Notes: generated by a model not told the origin, from the sequence alone. Shown: positions 1-6,705, numbered from the stretch's first letter. The stretch is DNA of 7,229 nt from JTS-RE9 sp964649195 (GCA_964649195.1 CAZYPK010000211.1:1-7229), one strand, 5' to 3'. A program made the numbers and translations.

Positions 1-158
1 GCCGGCGTCAGGCTCGGATAGCAATCCATCAACCCCTCCGCGTTGAGCTTGTTCACGTTCATGATCGACATGAGGATGTGAACCTTGAGGCGCGTTCCGG
101 CGATGTAAGCGATGCCGCGCTCGTCGAGTTCGATGTGGTTGATGGCGGCGATGGGCAT
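1..158 (-). CDS. DUF433 family protein (antitoxin-like), 3' end cut by window edge
   Basis: The minus strand from the ATG at 158-156 reads 52 codons to the window edge without a stop. It begins MPIAAINHIELDERGI, has the core IAGTRLKV at residues 19-26 and ends YPSLTP at 47-52. This order (a short beta segment, an I-x-GTR-x-x-V core, a helix, then YP-x-L) is the DUF433 pattern. DUF433 proteins are about 70-80 aa, so roughly a third is missing. The family includes VapB-type antitoxins and is often followed by a PIN-like toxin gene; that position lies outside the window. A TATAAT box 27 bp upstream fits as its promoter. No strong Shine-Dalgarno is visible before the start. Family assignment is from motif memory; a role as an antitoxin is inference. 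Confidence 0.75.
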   Translation of the reverse strand, partial: MPIAAINHIELDERGIAYIAGTRLKVHILMSIMNVNKLNAEGLMDCYPSLTP

Positions 159-178
159 GGTGAAGGCTCGGAGTCGAT

Positions 179-217
179 CCTTTGATTATAGCCGACATTC
201 GGGCGGAAAGAGCAGGC
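179..217 (-). repeat. 39-bp interspersed element, copy 1
   Basis: The minus strand starting GCCTGCTCTTTCCGCC matches the minus strand of 6827-6865 at 32 of 39 positions without gaps; the first 23 positions differ at only two. This is too long and too well conserved to be a chance match in 7 kb. Here the element carries the upstream region of the DUF433 gene. Confidence 0.55.
185..190 (-). promoter_or_regulatory. putative -10 box (TATAAT) of the DUF433 gene
   Basis: A perfect TATAAT reads on the minus strand. It would start transcription about 20 nt before the ATG at 158. No good TTGACA-like -35 lies 16-18 bp upstream; the best is a weak CT-rich hexamer. The box is inside the 39-bp repeat at 179-217; the other copy reads CATAAC at this place, so the perfect box is specific to this copy. 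Confidence 0.35.
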
Positions 218-223
218 GGCGAC

Positions 224-315
224 TCCGGCGGCGATGGTTCTGCCGGCGCCATCAACCGGAACGCGCGTGCCCTTGAAACCCCGCTGGCCGCCGGGGGATG
301 TGCTCAAAAAAATCT
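224..315 (-). pseudogene. possible DUF433 remnant
   Basis: A minus-strand frame reads GGQRGFKGTRVPV followed, ten residues after the last V, by ...IAAG. Many DUF433 proteins carry a GGxPxFKGTRVPV core with an AG or xG at exactly that spacing. No matching helix or YPxL motif follows, and the frame then runs across the start of the intact DUF433 gene at 158 in a different frame. It may be a decayed second copy or a chance match in GC-rich DNA. Low confidence. Confidence 0.3.
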
Positions 316-358
316 CATCTTTTTTTCGGAAAATGGGCCGCACCCCCTTGATGTGTGT

Positions 359-368
359 GGGGGGGGGG
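359..368 (+). repeat. 10-G homopolymer
   Basis: Ten consecutive G bases follow a short GT run. The surrounding 159-479 stretch contains no convincing intact gene. A run of this length is prone to slippage and to sequencing error. Confidence 0.9.
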
Positions 369-479
369 TAGCCTGTCGGGTGATCGGTGAGTGAACCGAA
401 TCATTCGCAATGCCCCGCTTTCGGCGCGGCGGATCGCTGGTCACCGTGTCGTTGATCCCATGCAACCGGAGTGCGGCAA

Positions 480-629
480 ATGCTCGATTCCATCGTCCTT
501 GTTTTCGCCGATGCCGCTTCCGAGGAAGCCTTCGGTGAAAAAGTGGGGACAATCGTCTTTGTCTGCATTGCGCTGGCGCTCGTGCTCTTCGCGCTGAAGA
601 CGCTGAAGAAAATGTTCGGCAAGAAATGA
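480..629 (+). CDS. small single-pass membrane protein (49 aa), unknown function
   Basis: A short frame starting MLDSIVLVFADAASEE contains one hydrophobic segment at about residues 22-39 (VGTIVFVCIALALVLFAL) followed directly by a lysine-rich tail (KTLKKMFGKK). That layout is typical of a single transmembrane helix with a positive cytoplasmic C-terminus. A GGAG at 468-471 lies 8 nt before the ATG, a good ribosome binding site that decides the start over the in-frame GTG at 471. An in-frame stop at 453-455 closes the frame upstream. It lies 187 bp before the large exported protein in the same direction; whether they are co-transcribed cannot be seen. It matches no family I can name. Confidence 0.5.
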   Translation: MLDSIVLVFADAASEEAFGEKVGTIVFVCIALALVLFALKTLKKMFGKK

Positions 630-816
630 GCAGCCGTCGATGGAGCGCGATTCGGTCTCCCGCGAATGGCACAGGTTGCCGCGCGACCGGTTGATGCACG
701 AGTGATCCAGTCTGTGGATTTGCTAAATAACTGTTAGGTTTTTCCGGTGTTGACACTGAAGTTTCCCGACGGCTCTTCCGAGCGGTCATTGCTTTAACTA
801 AACCAGGAGGCGTCCC

Positions 817-3800
817 ATGTCCGTCCGACGTTCACCTTTCAGCGTTCGCATCACCCTGGCCGCGGTTCTCGCCCTTCTCGCCGCGGCCATGCTGCTCCCC
901 GCCGCGCCCGCCGACAACAAACCCGGGCCGCCCATCGAGTTGGACGGGAACCGCATGAAGCTCGCGCCTCTGTATGAGAAATATGTAAGCGATTTGACTC
1001 CCCAGACCTACAGTGCCCTCACCGCCCTGGTTCCGTACATGCACGGCGAGGGCCGGCGGAAACTCACAACTGAGAACGTCGCGACCCTCGTAGAAAATGC
1101 AAAAGGCCGCCGCGATCGCATGGAGCAATCGGTCAGGGCGGCGGAAGACCCCGACAAGGCCGCTCTGCCCATCGAGGTGCGGCCGAAACTGGCGCGCGAG
1201 CAGTTCCGGGACAAGGCTTTGACCGGGCTGACGAACCTGCACCCGGTTCTGAAATTTCTCGCGCCCGCGGCGAATGAATACGCGGACATCGCCCGCACCG
1301 AGAGGGAGCGGTCCGCGCGCGAGCAGGCCGCCGCCGGCCACGCGGATATGGTGTTCAACGCCAAAGTCGGCATCCGGCACTCCGGCCAGAAATTGTACGA
1401 GGGCATTTTCAACGCCATGCGGGAAGACCCCGAAGTGGAAAAACTCCTTCGTAACGACCCGCGCATCCGCGAGGCCACGGGCGGCGTGGACCTCGGCAAG
1501 ATGTTCGATGAAATCCGGGAACTTGAGAAGTCTCCCGTGCCTCCGGTGCCCCCGGCACCCCGCGCCGGCGAAGGAGGCGGAAGCTCGGCCGTGCTCCGCA
1601 AGCTCCAGGAAAAGACCGACAACGGCAAGAGCCCGATCAGCCAGGAGGATCTGGTCAAAATCATCCAGGATGAAATCAAGAAACCGTTGGATGACCTTTC
1701 CAAGGAGAACAGCGAAGATCTGAAAAAGATTCTCGACCGGCAGGATGGGCAAGCCGCCGACCTGGCCGAACTGACCAAGTACCTCTCCTCCGACGAGTTC
1801 GCGGAGAAGGTCAGCAGGGTCCGCAGCGAGGAGCGACGGCAGCTGGTCGCACAGCGCGTGGATGAAATCCACCGGTCACTCAACGTGCTGGCGTTCGTGT
1901 GGCCGGACAATCAATCGCCCCAATTGAAGCAGCAGGTCATCGGCGTCAGCAGGGGCGTGTTGGACATCGCCGCGACGACCAATCAATTCATCGACAAGCT
2001 TGGAAAATTCAAGGGAATGACGAATCTGGGCAAATCCCTGGCCGTCGGGGCGTTCACCGGCGATGTGCTGGGGATCGTCAAGTCGGTCTTCTCCCTGTTC
2101 GCCAAGGCCGGCCCCAGCGCCGACGAGATCATCATCGGTCAACTGAACGGCCTGCGAGAAGACCTCTTTAAGATGTGGGGACAGATGCACGAGCGGTTCG
2201 ATCTCATCGACCGCCGGCTGGATTGGATTCACAGGGATCTTCGCGAGGGTTTTGACGATGTGCTTCATGCGATCGATAAGGTCCGTGGAGATATCTGGGA
2301 ACTGCGCGGGAAAATTGACGAGTTTCAGCGCGAAGTCCGGCGAATGGAGAATCGCACACAGAGATACATGGCTGAGATCATCCGCCAAGGAATGGACTTG
2401 GGGCGAACCGAGTTGGGGAACGCGCTCCCCCAACACGCTCCTCCCGATGCTCCTTTTAAGCTCTCTGATTTTAAACGGACCCAAGATGTTTTTATCAATT
2501 TTGCCCTCACGACATCGCGGGGTTCAATGCACAGTAACAACGAACGAAAGAACTACAATGATCCGGCGGACGTCCTTGATGCTCTGAAGCACAGGAGAGA
2601 GAACCGCGATCCCCGGTGGTCCAGCCCGCTCGATGATTACTGGCATCAGAAGAACCGCTCCTACCTGCTCGGTTACATGCGCGACCGGATCGCAACGGTC
2701 CTGGCCGAAGCCGAGCGGGCCGAAAAGGACGAAAAAAGGCTAACCCCGCTCCAACGGGTCGCGCGGAACCTTGACCCGGACACACGTCGTTTCCTGGGTT
2801 CAAAGGAGTACGACAATTTGCCCAACGATGCCTTATGGGCTGAAGGAGCCGATCAGTTCGTCCTTCTCTGCGGCGCATTCACCGAACAATGGCTTAAGGA
2901 CGCCGCTCCCCGATCTTTCAGCGGCCAGCCTCTGCTGGACGACGGCCTGCGGCTGGCGGATTTCACGGACAATCTCACCCGCAGCGAAAATCAGGATCCC
3001 CGAACTGCCCTGTGGGAGTTCCTGATCGAGGACTACAAGGAGGCGCTCAAACCTTTCCGTGACCAATTCGAGACCGGCCCACGCGACTCTGGAACCGAAG
3101 CCCGGCTCCTGCTGGAGAAGCATTTCAACTCGGTAATGTTCGGTCTGGGGCCTATGGGCGGCCCCCTTGGCAGCTCATGGCTTAATCCCGATCCCGGTGG
3201 AGGGTCGTACAGAAGTTATGGACTTGGGCGCCTCGACTTACGCGTGATTGACGGCCTTAAATATGGAAGTAGAACAATCAGCGAACCGAAAGAATGGAAA
3301 ATGGTTCCAGTTCGTGATAGAACGGCGATAATTGATCCCAGCACTCTTCGGTTCGTCGCTCCTGAAAAGTGGACCCTCGATGATAAGAAACATGTGGACC
3401 CTTTCCTTTTCGTGGCGGACCGTCCCCTGTTCGAGAATGCACGAGGCCGGGAGCAGCATCTGATCGGCGAACTGCGCCGGTACATCATCGATGTCAAGTG
3501 GTCAAACGCAGGCGCAAAAAGCAACATTGACTGGGTAGCGGCCGGGAGAAGAGCGGACGATGTGGACTGGACACGGACGAACGTCCGTTGGCGCGATCTG
3601 GTTAGCACACACCCGCTCTGGTCTTTGGGGCATCCGGTTCCGGTTTACGAACGGACTGTATATCGACAGCATCTTCTGGTCACCATCCTGTACGCATGGA
3701 GGTATGCAGATCTCAGATCTGACGGCAGTGTCCGCGAGGTCAATCTGTTCAATCAGGACTATCTCTCAAAAGATCTCTACGACTCGCAGTTCATCCTCCG

Positions 3801-4458
3801 CAGGCATTGGATATCGCGCGTCGAGGCGGATCGCGGCGGGAGGGGACCTCAATCGGAGGTTAACCATACTCAGGGAGACTCCGGGAAAAGCCCCAGAGAA
3901 CCCAACACATTCGATCAGATGTCGAAGATTCTTAAATCGGCCGACTTGATTCCGGAAGGAAACCCGATACGGCATGATTCATATCAGGATCGTATGAGGG
4001 ATATTCGTAAAGTGGCCGAAAGAAAGGTGCAGGAAGCGCGGGACCGGGTGAAATCGGATTTTGAGAAGTCCATCAGGATCGGCCGGCTCAGGGAATCCGC
4101 GGAACGGCTGGATGCCGCCCATGCCATTCTTCAGGCGTTGATGTCGCTTGCGTTTCCCCAGGAGACCGAACGAAGCGCGGAGTTTCGCAATCTGCGGGAG
4201 AATCTGGTGGATTCGGAGTGGATCATCAAGCTTCTGCGGGAGGACAAGACCCTGGAGGAAATGCGGGATATTCCGACGGCTGCGGCGAATGAGCTCAAGC
4301 GCTACATCGTTGGGGATACTGAGCGCAAAGGATACATGGACAGGGTTCCGCTGCCGCCGGAGTATTTCAGCCATATTGAACGGACCATCGACGCCTTGCT
4401 GGCGCTGGAGGACATTTTCGAGGAGCACAAGGCCCGCGCGGGGCAGGGCAGCGAGTAG
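817..4458 (+). CDS. large exported helical/coiled-coil protein (1213 aa), unknown function
   Basis: AGGAGG at 805-810 sits 6 nt before the ATG, an almost ideal ribosome binding site. Residues 1-31 form a signal peptide: basic start, hydrophobic core, then AAPAD as a likely cleavage region. Residues 40-235 are charged and helical. A proline/glycine linker lies at about 238-256. Residues 257-360 are again helical. Residues 404-430 are glycine-rich and hydrophobic (LGKSLAVGAFTGDVLGIVK), ending in a GPS turn, and run straight into a long heptad-like coiled coil at about 436-525. Residues 770-815 are glycine-rich, and a second helical region spans about 1055-1205. There is one cysteine (685), so disulfides within a chain are excluded. 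A hydrophobic hairpin followed by coiled helices recalls helical pore-forming or membrane-inserting proteins, but this is inference. I recognise no named family. It is probably co-transcribed with the FGE-like gene 81 bp downstream. Confidence 0.9.
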   Translation: MSVRRSPFSVRITLAAVLALLAAAMLLPAAPADNKPGPPIELDGNRMKLAPLYEKYVSDLTPQTYSALTALVPYMHGEGRRKLTTENVATLVENAKGRRDRMEQSVRAAEDPDKAALPIEVRPKLAREQFRDKALTGLTNLHPVLKFLAPAANEYADIARTERERSAREQAAAGHADMVFNAKVGIRHSGQKLYEGIFNAMREDPEVEKLLRNDPRIREATGGVDLGKMFDEIRELEKSPVPPVPPAPRAGEGGGSSAVLRKLQEKTDNGKSPISQEDLVKIIQDEIKKPLDDLSKENSEDLKKILDRQDGQAADLAELTKYLSSDEFAEKVSRVRSEERRQLVAQRVDEIHRSLNVLAFVWPDNQSPQLKQQVIGVSRGVLDIAATTNQFIDKLGKFKGMTNLGKSLAVGAFTGDVLGIVKSVFSLFAKAGPSADEIIIGQLNGLREDLFKMWGQMHERFDLIDRRLDWIHRDLREGFDDVLHAIDKVRGDIWELRGKIDEFQREVRRMENRTQRYMAEIIRQGMDLGRTELGNALPQHAPPDAPFKLSDFKRTQDVFINFALTTSRGSMHSNNERKNYNDPADVLDALKHRRENRDPRWSSPLDDYWHQKNRSYLLGYMRDRIATVLAEAERAEKDEKRLTPLQRVARNLDPDTRRFLGSKEYDNLPNDALWAEGADQFVLLCGAFTEQWLKDAAPRSFSGQPLLDDGLRLADFTDNLTRSENQDPRTALWEFLIEDYKEALKPFRDQFETGPRDSGTEARLLLEKHFNSVMFGLGPMGGPLGSSWLNPDPGGGSYRSYGLGRLDLRVIDGLKYGSRTISEPKEWKMVPVRDRTAIIDPSTLRFVAPEKWTLDDKKHVDPFLFVADRPLFENARGREQHLIGELRRYIIDVKWSNAGAKSNIDWVAAGRRADDVDWTRTNVRWRDLVSTHPLWSLGHPVPVYERTVYRQHLLVTILYAWRYADLRSDGSVREVNLFNQDYLSKDLYDSQFILRRHWISRVEADRGGRGPQSEVNHTQGDSGKSPREPNTFDQMSKILKSADLIPEGNPIRHDSYQDRMRDIRKVAERKVQEARDRVKSDFEKSIRIGRLRESAERLDAAHAILQALMSLAFPQETERSAEFRNLRENLVDSEWIIKLLREDKTLEEMRDIPTAAANELKRYIVGDTERKGYMDRVPLPPEYFSHIERTIDALLALEDIFEEHKARAGQGSE

Positions 4459-4539
4459 GTTGGGCCGCGTTGCAGTTAGTAGTGTCGGTTGGATTCTGCG
4501 AAGACCGCCATCCTTCTTCTTCCGCACAGAGCCTTTCCC

Positions 4540-5391
4540 ATGACGCGATCCTTCTTTACGTTGCTTTCCGCCGCCGGTCTTCTCGCCTTCGGGGTGGCTG
4601 TTGCCGCAGGGCAGCCTCCCGACAAGGCGAAGCCCGCGCCTGACAAGACCCTCACGCTGGACCTGGGCGATGGTGTCAAGCTCGAACTCGTCCGCATCGA
4701 GCCGGACGAGTTCATGATGGGCAGCCCGGCCGGTGAAACGGGCCGCCATGACGATGAGAAGCAGCATAAGGTCAGGATCGAGAAGCCGTTTTACATGGGC
4801 GTGTACGAGGTGACGCAGGGACAGTACAAGGCGGTCACCGGCGAAAACCCCAGTCATTTCAAGGGTAGCGACGATCTACCGGTCGAACAGGTCTGCTGGC
4901 ACGATGCGGTGGATTTCTGCAAGAAGCTGTCGCAGAAGACGGGCCGAACGGTGCGCCTGCCGACGGAAGCGGAATGGGAGTACGCCTGCCGGGCGGGGAC
5001 GACCACGCCGTTCTCCTTCGGCCGGACGATCAGCACGGCGGAGGCGAACTACGACGGCAACTACACCTACGGCAACGGTGTCAAGGGGGTGGACCGCGAG
5101 AAGACCATCCCGGTGGGCTCGCTGAAGAAGCCCAACGCATGGGGCCTGCACGACATGCACGGCAACGTGGGGGAGTGGACCAGCAGCAAGTATGCCGAAT
5201 ATCCGTACAAGGCGGACGATGGGCGCGAAGAGGCTGGCGGCGCGGCGTCTCGCGTTTTGCGCGGCAGTTCGTGGCATCTCAGCCCGGACTACCTCCGCGC
5301 GGCCATCCGCGGCAAGGGCCCACCCGGTGCATGGCACAACAGCATCGGGTTCCGCGTGTGTGTTTCGGTTGCTTCGCCTGAACTTCCGTAG
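4540..5391 (+). CDS. exported FGE-sulfatase (SUMF1-like) domain protein, probably non-catalytic
   Basis: The 283-aa product has a signal peptide (MTRSFFTLLSAAGLLAFG..., cleavage near residue 22-23) and one FGE-sulfatase/C-type-lectin-like domain from about residue 36 to the end. Family landmarks in order are EFMMGSP (57-63), PFYMGVYEVTQGQY (83-96), LPTEAEWEYACRAGT (140-154), GLHDMHGNVGEW (202-213), RVLRGSSW (238-245) and GFRV (270-273). True formylglycine-generating enzymes carry two catalytic cysteines shortly after the RGGS-like motif; here that stretch reads SSWHLSPDYLR with none. A binding or structural role outside the cytoplasm is therefore more likely than sulfatase activation. The frame stays open upstream to a TTG at 4489, but the ATG at 4540 places the signal peptide at the N-terminus. 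No strong ribosome binding site precedes it, which may mean translational dependence on the gene upstream. Confidence 0.92.
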   Translation: MTRSFFTLLSAAGLLAFGVAVAAGQPPDKAKPAPDKTLTLDLGDGVKLELVRIEPDEFMMGSPAGETGRHDDEKQHKVRIEKPFYMGVYEVTQGQYKAVTGENPSHFKGSDDLPVEQVCWHDAVDFCKKLSQKTGRTVRLPTEAEWEYACRAGTTTPFSFGRTISTAEANYDGNYTYGNGVKGVDREKTIPVGSLKKPNAWGLHDMHGNVGEWTSSKYAEYPYKADDGREEAGGAASRVLRGSSWHLSPDYLRAAIRGKGPPGAWHNSIGFRVCVSVASPELP

Positions 5392-5429
5392 TTACCCTTT
5401 GTCCTTTGTTCTTTTACCCTTTGCCCTTT
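5392..5429 (+). repeat. pyrimidine-rich 16-bp direct repeat
   Basis: TTACCCTTTGTCCTTT at 5392-5407 recurs as TTACCCTTTGCCCTTT at 5414-5429 (15/16 identical, 22-bp period). The strand is almost all pyrimidine. It begins immediately after the stop codon of the FGE-like gene. No hairpin is visible, so a classical terminator is not supported. Confidence 0.6.
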
Positions 5430-5506
5430 CCGAGCACAGCGAGGACGAAAGTTTTTAGGAAATTGCCGCCGGTGTCTTGTCGGATCTCCGAAGCGCAAGC
5501 GATTCA

Positions 5507-5746
5507 TCAATCCGAAAATCGGGTGAACAACTCCCGCAGTTTCGATTCGCCGTGGATCGTGCCGTCGCTTTGGAACACTTCGATTTCCACCGTGCCGTCT
5601 TCGAGAATGTCGAGTTCCCAGCGCTCGCCGGGGATGGCGATGCCGATGGTGACGGCACCTTCACGATCGTGCCGAACGACGTGATGAATCTTCGCCCGGC
5701 GCAGGCGATTGAGCAGAAGGTAGAGGTTGTCCGTTTCGGTTTTCAT
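5507..5746 (-). CDS. small acidic hypothetical protein (79 aa), second gene of a two-gene unit
   Basis: The product starts MKTETDNLYLLLNRLRRAKI, an amphipathic helix. A beta-rich core follows: AVTIGIAIPGERWELDI (31-47), then DGTVEIEVFQSDG (50-62), and a C-terminal helix RELFTRFSD. The IPGERWE...DG.VEIE...SDG pattern is one I associate with short hypothetical proteins in planctomycetes and cyanobacteria, but I know no assigned function. Its ATG overlaps the stop of the 70-aa gene upstream by ATGA (5743-5746). GAGG at 5755-5758 lies 8 nt before the start. The overlap implies coupled translation and a functional pair; an immunity or antitoxin-type partner role is inference. Its stop is 115 bp from the convergent FGE-like gene. 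Confidence 0.75.
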   Translation of the reverse strand: MKTETDNLYLLLNRLRRAKIHHVVRHDREGAVTIGIAIPGERWELDILEDGTVEIEVFQSDGTIHGESKLRELFTRFSD

Positions 5747-5955
5747 CGATCAAACCTCGAATCGGTGAGAAGTTTGCGAATCGTCTTAAAACCGGTGACG
5801 TCCGCTTTCGCCGCGGTGTCGATCTCTTCCCAGAGCATAGGCTCGACATCCGCCCAGGCGGGCGATCCGGAAGGAAGCGGAGCATTGCGAACGCTTGCCT
5901 TCTTCAATCGTAGAATTTCATTGACACGCATTCCGGCATATTGGTGAGGCGGCAT
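5743..5955 (-). CDS. small basic hypothetical protein (70 aa), first gene of a two-gene unit
   Basis: The product has MRVNEILRLKKASVRN (9-24), then APLPSGSPAW (25-34), a helix MLWEEIDTAAK (40-50) and a strongly basic end GFKTIRKLLTDSRFDR (55-70). The NAPLPxGSPxW and GFKTIRKLLTDxRFDR blocks look like a conserved compact domain, but I cannot name the family. An in-frame TAG just upstream closes the frame, so this is not the visible tail of a longer protein. The first ATG (5955) lacks a clear ribosome binding site; the ATG at residue 9 (5931) is an equally good start and matches where the conserved part begins. The overlapping 79-aa gene suggests a toxin-antitoxin or orphan toxin-immunity module. 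Function is inference. Confidence 0.68.
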   Translation of the reverse strand: MPPHQYAGMRVNEILRLKKASVRNAPLPSGSPAWADVEPMLWEEIDTAAKADVTGFKTIRKLLTDSRFDR

Positions 5956-6018
5956 TGACTACCCCGATTCGGTTCCTCGTTCCTCACTCCCCGCGCAGCA
6001 TCAACGGCAGCGAGCAGG

Positions 6019-6459
6019 ATGGGCATTGCAGGTGGATTTCGTAGAGCCTCAACCCATCGTACTCGCTATTCGCTGCACGTTCCACGGCCTCCGGCCCTCG
6101 GCCCCCGGGGGGCGGACGGCGTTCGCGGGGCGGTCTTCGTCGTTCAGGCGGTCAACAAGGGCCGTGTGGAGCATAAGTTCACCAGCATTTTACTGCGCGT
6201 GAAGGGCGTCAAAACCGGTCAGACGCCGACCCGGCGGGCGGATGATCGGTGGGAGTTCACGGAGTCGATTCTCAAGGCACAACTGGTGCCGCAGGAGCCG
6301 GGCTATTTCTTCGTGCGTCCGGGGATTCGTCAGTCGTTTCCTTTCCCGACGACGATCCCGGCCGACATCCGCCATGTGTGGGTGAGGGCGGTCTTCAAGT
6401 ACGAAAAAAGCGGCGATCCCCACACCATCGAGCGCGTGTTCGCGGTGAGCGGGGCGTGA
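6019..6459 (+). CDS. beta-rich hypothetical protein with probable N-terminal frameshift
   Basis: From about 6112 to the stop the frame is convincing: GAVFVVQAVNKG, HKFTSILLRVKGVKTGQ, GYFFVRPGIRQ, IRHVWVRAVFKYEKSG and HTIERVFAV, alternating beta strands of an Ig-like sandwich of unknown function. The first 30 residues from the ATG at 6019 are arginine/proline-rich and look non-coding. In the +1 frame a TTG at 6026, with AGGA at 6016-6019 six nt upstream, reads MQVDFVEPQPIVLAIRCTFHGL and then needs one extra base in the six-G run at 6107-6112 to join the good frame. The corrected product would be 144 aa, giving a first strand that the ATG version lacks. The gene is either truly frameshifted or the base is a sequencing error. 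No named family is assigned. Confidence 0.6.
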   Translation: MGIAGGFRRASTHRTRYSLHVPRPPALGPRGADGVRGAVFVVQAVNKGRVEHKFTSILLRVKGVKTGQTPTRRADDRWEFTESILKAQLVPQEPGYFFVRPGIRQSFPFPTTIPADIRHVWVRAVFKYEKSGDPHTIERVFAVSGA

Positions 6460-6465
6460 TGGGCG

Positions 6466-6610
6466 AGGGGAGGCGGCGCCGCTTCCTGCTCGGGCGTGCA
6501 GCCCCGGCGGAAGATGTCAATGACGACCATCACACCTTGGAGCGTGTCCCCGCGATGCGGGCGGTGCCGCGGTCGTCGGGTTTGATGTGGGTAATGGCGG
6601 CGAGGGGCGC
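6466..6610 (-). pseudogene. decayed DUF433 gene (start lost, frameshifted, truncated)
   Basis: Minus-strand codons from 6610 read PLAAITHI...DDRG...RIAGTRSKV. They align without gaps to residues 2-26 of the DUF433 protein at the left edge, with 17 of 25 residues identical. The codon matching its start ATG is GCG (6610-6608). After KV an in-frame TGA occurs at 6532-6530; moving one frame restores a DUF433-like MVVIDIFRRGCTPEQE. The family's YPxL end is not recognisable and the neighbouring gene's stop lies at 6459. This is a paralogue that has lost its start, one base and its 3' end. Confidence 0.65.
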
Positions 6611-6670
6611 GGCCGGGGGTTTGGCGTCGGTTTGTTGGGTTCGGGAATCATCTCCGATGGGCGTTGCTAC

Positions 6671-6689
6671 GCCGCAAGCGGCTTGGGGG
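6671..6689 (+). repeat. 19-bp palindromic intergenic repeat, copy 1
   Basis: GCCGCAAGCGGCTTGGGGG is identical to 6789-6807. It contains the inverted repeat GCCGC-AA-GCGGC, and TTGC precedes it by three bases in both copies. This resembles REP-type extragenic palindromes. Confidence 0.7.
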
Positions 6690-6705
6690 GATGGTGGGGG
6701 AAAAG

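Noticed and set aside
306..326. A7 and T7 runs with a 7-base loop, as a possible terminator
   Set aside because: A stem of A:T pairs only is too weak for an intrinsic terminator, and no GC-rich stem adjoins it.
381..403. Imperfect inverted repeat TGATCGGT / ACCGAATCA
   Set aside because: Eight bases with a one-base bulge are within chance expectation for the window and no regulated gene start is adjacent.
750..755. TTGACA, a perfect -35-like hexamer upstream of the large gene
   Set aside because: The hexamer 16-18 bp downstream is CT/C-rich with no resemblance to TATAAT, so a standard promoter is not supported.
832..1910. Long antisense open frames opposite the start of the large gene
   Set aside because: They lie fully inside a well-supported coding region, have no clear ribosome binding sites and read as low-complexity translations of GC-rich antisense DNA.
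4489..4539. Upstream TTG start for the FGE-like protein
   Set aside because: It would place 17 residues before a clear signal peptide; the ATG at 4540 fits export better.
3979..4857. Minus-strand open frame of about 290 codons spanning the two exported-protein genes
   Set aside because: It overlaps both recognised plus-strand genes, shows no domain motif and is best explained by high GC in the opposite strand.
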